Below, one piece after another: positions 63,197 to 64,000 of a DNA stretch of 64,000 bases. Origin of the DNA: Maricaulis virginensis (lineage in GTDB: Bacteria > Pseudomonadota > Alphaproteobacteria > Caulobacterales > Maricaulaceae). The stretch covers positions 124,001 through 188,000 of the forward strand of contig NZ_BSFE01000002.1 of assembly GCF_027922185.1 (NCBI RefSeq). The letters run 5' to 3'. A model generated the notes under the pieces. That model worked only from the letters and a program-made list of their open reading frames with translations, did not search any database and was not told where the DNA came from. A program made the translations under genes and the position numbers. Within the stretch, counting starts at the first letter, position 1. Every line of letters begins with the position of its first letter.

Positions 63197-64000
63197 CTAG
63201 GGCCATTTCGCCTCGGGCGGCATCGAGGACAGGATCGACTTCACATTGCCGCCGGTCTCGAGGCCGAACTTGGTGCCGCGGTCGTAGAGCAGGTTGAACT
63301 CGGCATAGCGGCCGCGGCGGACAAGCTGCTCCTCGCGGTCTTCCGGCGTCCAGGTTTCGCCCATGCGCCGGCGCACGAGTTGCGGATAGATGTCCAGGAA
63401 AGCCAGGCCGACATCGCGGGTGAAGGAGAAGTCGCCATCCCAGTCGCCGGTATTGTGGCGGTCGTAGAAAATCCCGCCGATACCGCGCGGTTCGTCGCGA
63501 TGGGGCAGGTAGAAATACTCGTCGCACCATTTCCTGAAGCGCTCATGGAAATCCTCGCCATGGGCGTCGCAGGCGGCCTTGCAGGCGGCGTGGAAATCCT
63601 TCGCGTCGGGGTGCGACTGGCTGCGGTTGCGGTCTAGCACGGGGGTGAGATCCATGCCGCCGCCGAACCACCACTGGGTGGTGGTGATGAAGCGCGTATT
63701 CATGTGCACCGCCGGCACGTTGGGCGACCACATATGGGCGATCAGCGAAATGCCGGTGGCAAAGAAGCGCGGGTCGTCTTCGGCGCCGGGAATCTGCTGG
63801 CGGAACAGGTCGGAGAATTCGCCCTTCACGGCAGAGACGTGGACGCCGACCTTCTCGAACAGCCGGCCCTTCATCAGGCCCATGCGGCCGCCGCCCTCAT
63901 CCTTAGATCCGTCGCCGCGTTTCCAGTCCTCGAACACGAAACGCCCGGGCTCGCCGGGATAGAGGTCGGACGGGGCCTCGTCTTCCAGACGTTCGAATTC
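63197..64000 (-). CDS. hemF: Aerobic coproporphyrinogen III oxidase HemF (5' end outside window)
   Basis: The gene enters at the right edge; about 267 residues are visible. Motifs include HMNTRFITTTQWWFGGGMDL, HDAKDF-type His residues (SHPDAKDFHAACKAACDAHG), WCDEYFYLPHRDEPRGIGGI and FYDRHNTGDWDGDFSFTRDV, all HemF hallmarks. HemF uses oxygen to make protoporphyrinogen in heme synthesis. The N-terminus (first part beyond 64000) is missing. An in-frame GTG at 63937 is an internal codon. Confidence 0.96.
   Translation of the reverse strand, partial: EFERLEDEAPSDLYPGEPGRFVFEDWKRGDGSKDEGGGRMGLMKGRLFEKVGVHVSAVKGEFSDLFRQQIPGAEDDPRFFATGISLIAHMWSPNVPAVHMNTRFITTTQWWFGGGMDLTPVLDRNRSQSHPDAKDFHAACKAACDAHGEDFHERFRKWCDEYFYLPHRDEPRGIGGIFYDRHNTGDWDGDFSFTRDVGLAFLDIYPQLVRRRMGETWTPEDREEQLVRRGRYAEFNLLYDRGTKFGLETGGNVKSILSSMPPEAKWP

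Overview
The window reads as chromosomal DNA of a GC-rich dimorphic alphaproteobacterium of the Caulobacterales/Maricaulales/Hyphomonadales type. The main reasons are a flagellar cluster in Caulobacter order (fliK-flgD-flgE, then sciP, then fliF-fliG-flbE/fliH-fliN-flbD-flhA), the CtrA-inhibitor gene sciP with CtrA-like TTAA-N7-TTAA boxes upstream, and family-typical DUF6111, UrcA and DUF1153 proteins. There is no phage, plasmid or CRISPR signal. Most genes are ordinary core genes packed in operons with stop/start overlaps.

Layout. 1-1746: a heme-type TonB-dependent receptor (cut by the window edge) divergent from a DUF6607 lipoprotein, with a Fur-like box between them. 1750-7893: a LysR regulator, then an outer-membrane barrel, a LolA-like periplasmic protein and an RND/MMPL exporter in one minus-strand operon, then a small membrane protein. 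7933-25375: flagellar block with flhG, flhF, flhA, flbD, fliN, fliH, fliG, fliF, sciP, flgE, flgD and fliK on the minus strand, and flgK-flgL on the plus strand. A clean sigma-54 promoter precedes fliK. 25436-31847: mnmA, an intergenic region with a 128-bp nested inverted repeat, an orphan ParD-like antitoxin, a CPBP protease, a thiolase, two paralogous membrane proteins with a divergent TetR, and an Lrp/AsnC regulator. 32036-36980: a complete branched-chain 2-oxoacid dehydrogenase operon (E1a, E1b, E2, E3). 37003-45432: a composite palindromic repeat, a thioesterase, ohrR/ohr, a malate/lactate dehydrogenase-family enzyme, a lone periplasmic TonB domain, a chemoreceptor, tRNA-Met, an AhpD-like protein, dispersed repeats, and an AraC/UrcA pair. 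45546-50603: a CBS-histidine kinase-receiver hybrid, cutA, queC-queE, another repeat copy, two paralogous periplasmic proteins and a small lipoprotein. 50673-57354: a MoxR-DUF58-BatA/DUF4159-VWA operon. 57438-60195: DUF1285, NUDIX, DUF6111 and CCA-adding enzyme. 60341-64000: three unrecognised secreted proteins, a decayed CPBP protease fragment, a conserved hypothetical and hemF (cut by the window edge).

How it works together. FlbD is the sigma-54 activator for late flagellar genes such as fliK-flgD-flgE, while SciP and CtrA-like boxes point to cell-cycle control of the early fliF operon. The Lrp-type regulator is divergent from, and probably controls, the branched-chain dehydrogenase. OhrR sits opposite ohr with two matching operators. 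I found no convincing new multi-gene system. The least explained items are the 128-bp nested inverted repeat at 27498-27625, the secreted trio at 60341-62156 and the paralogous membrane-protein pair at 29807-30565.
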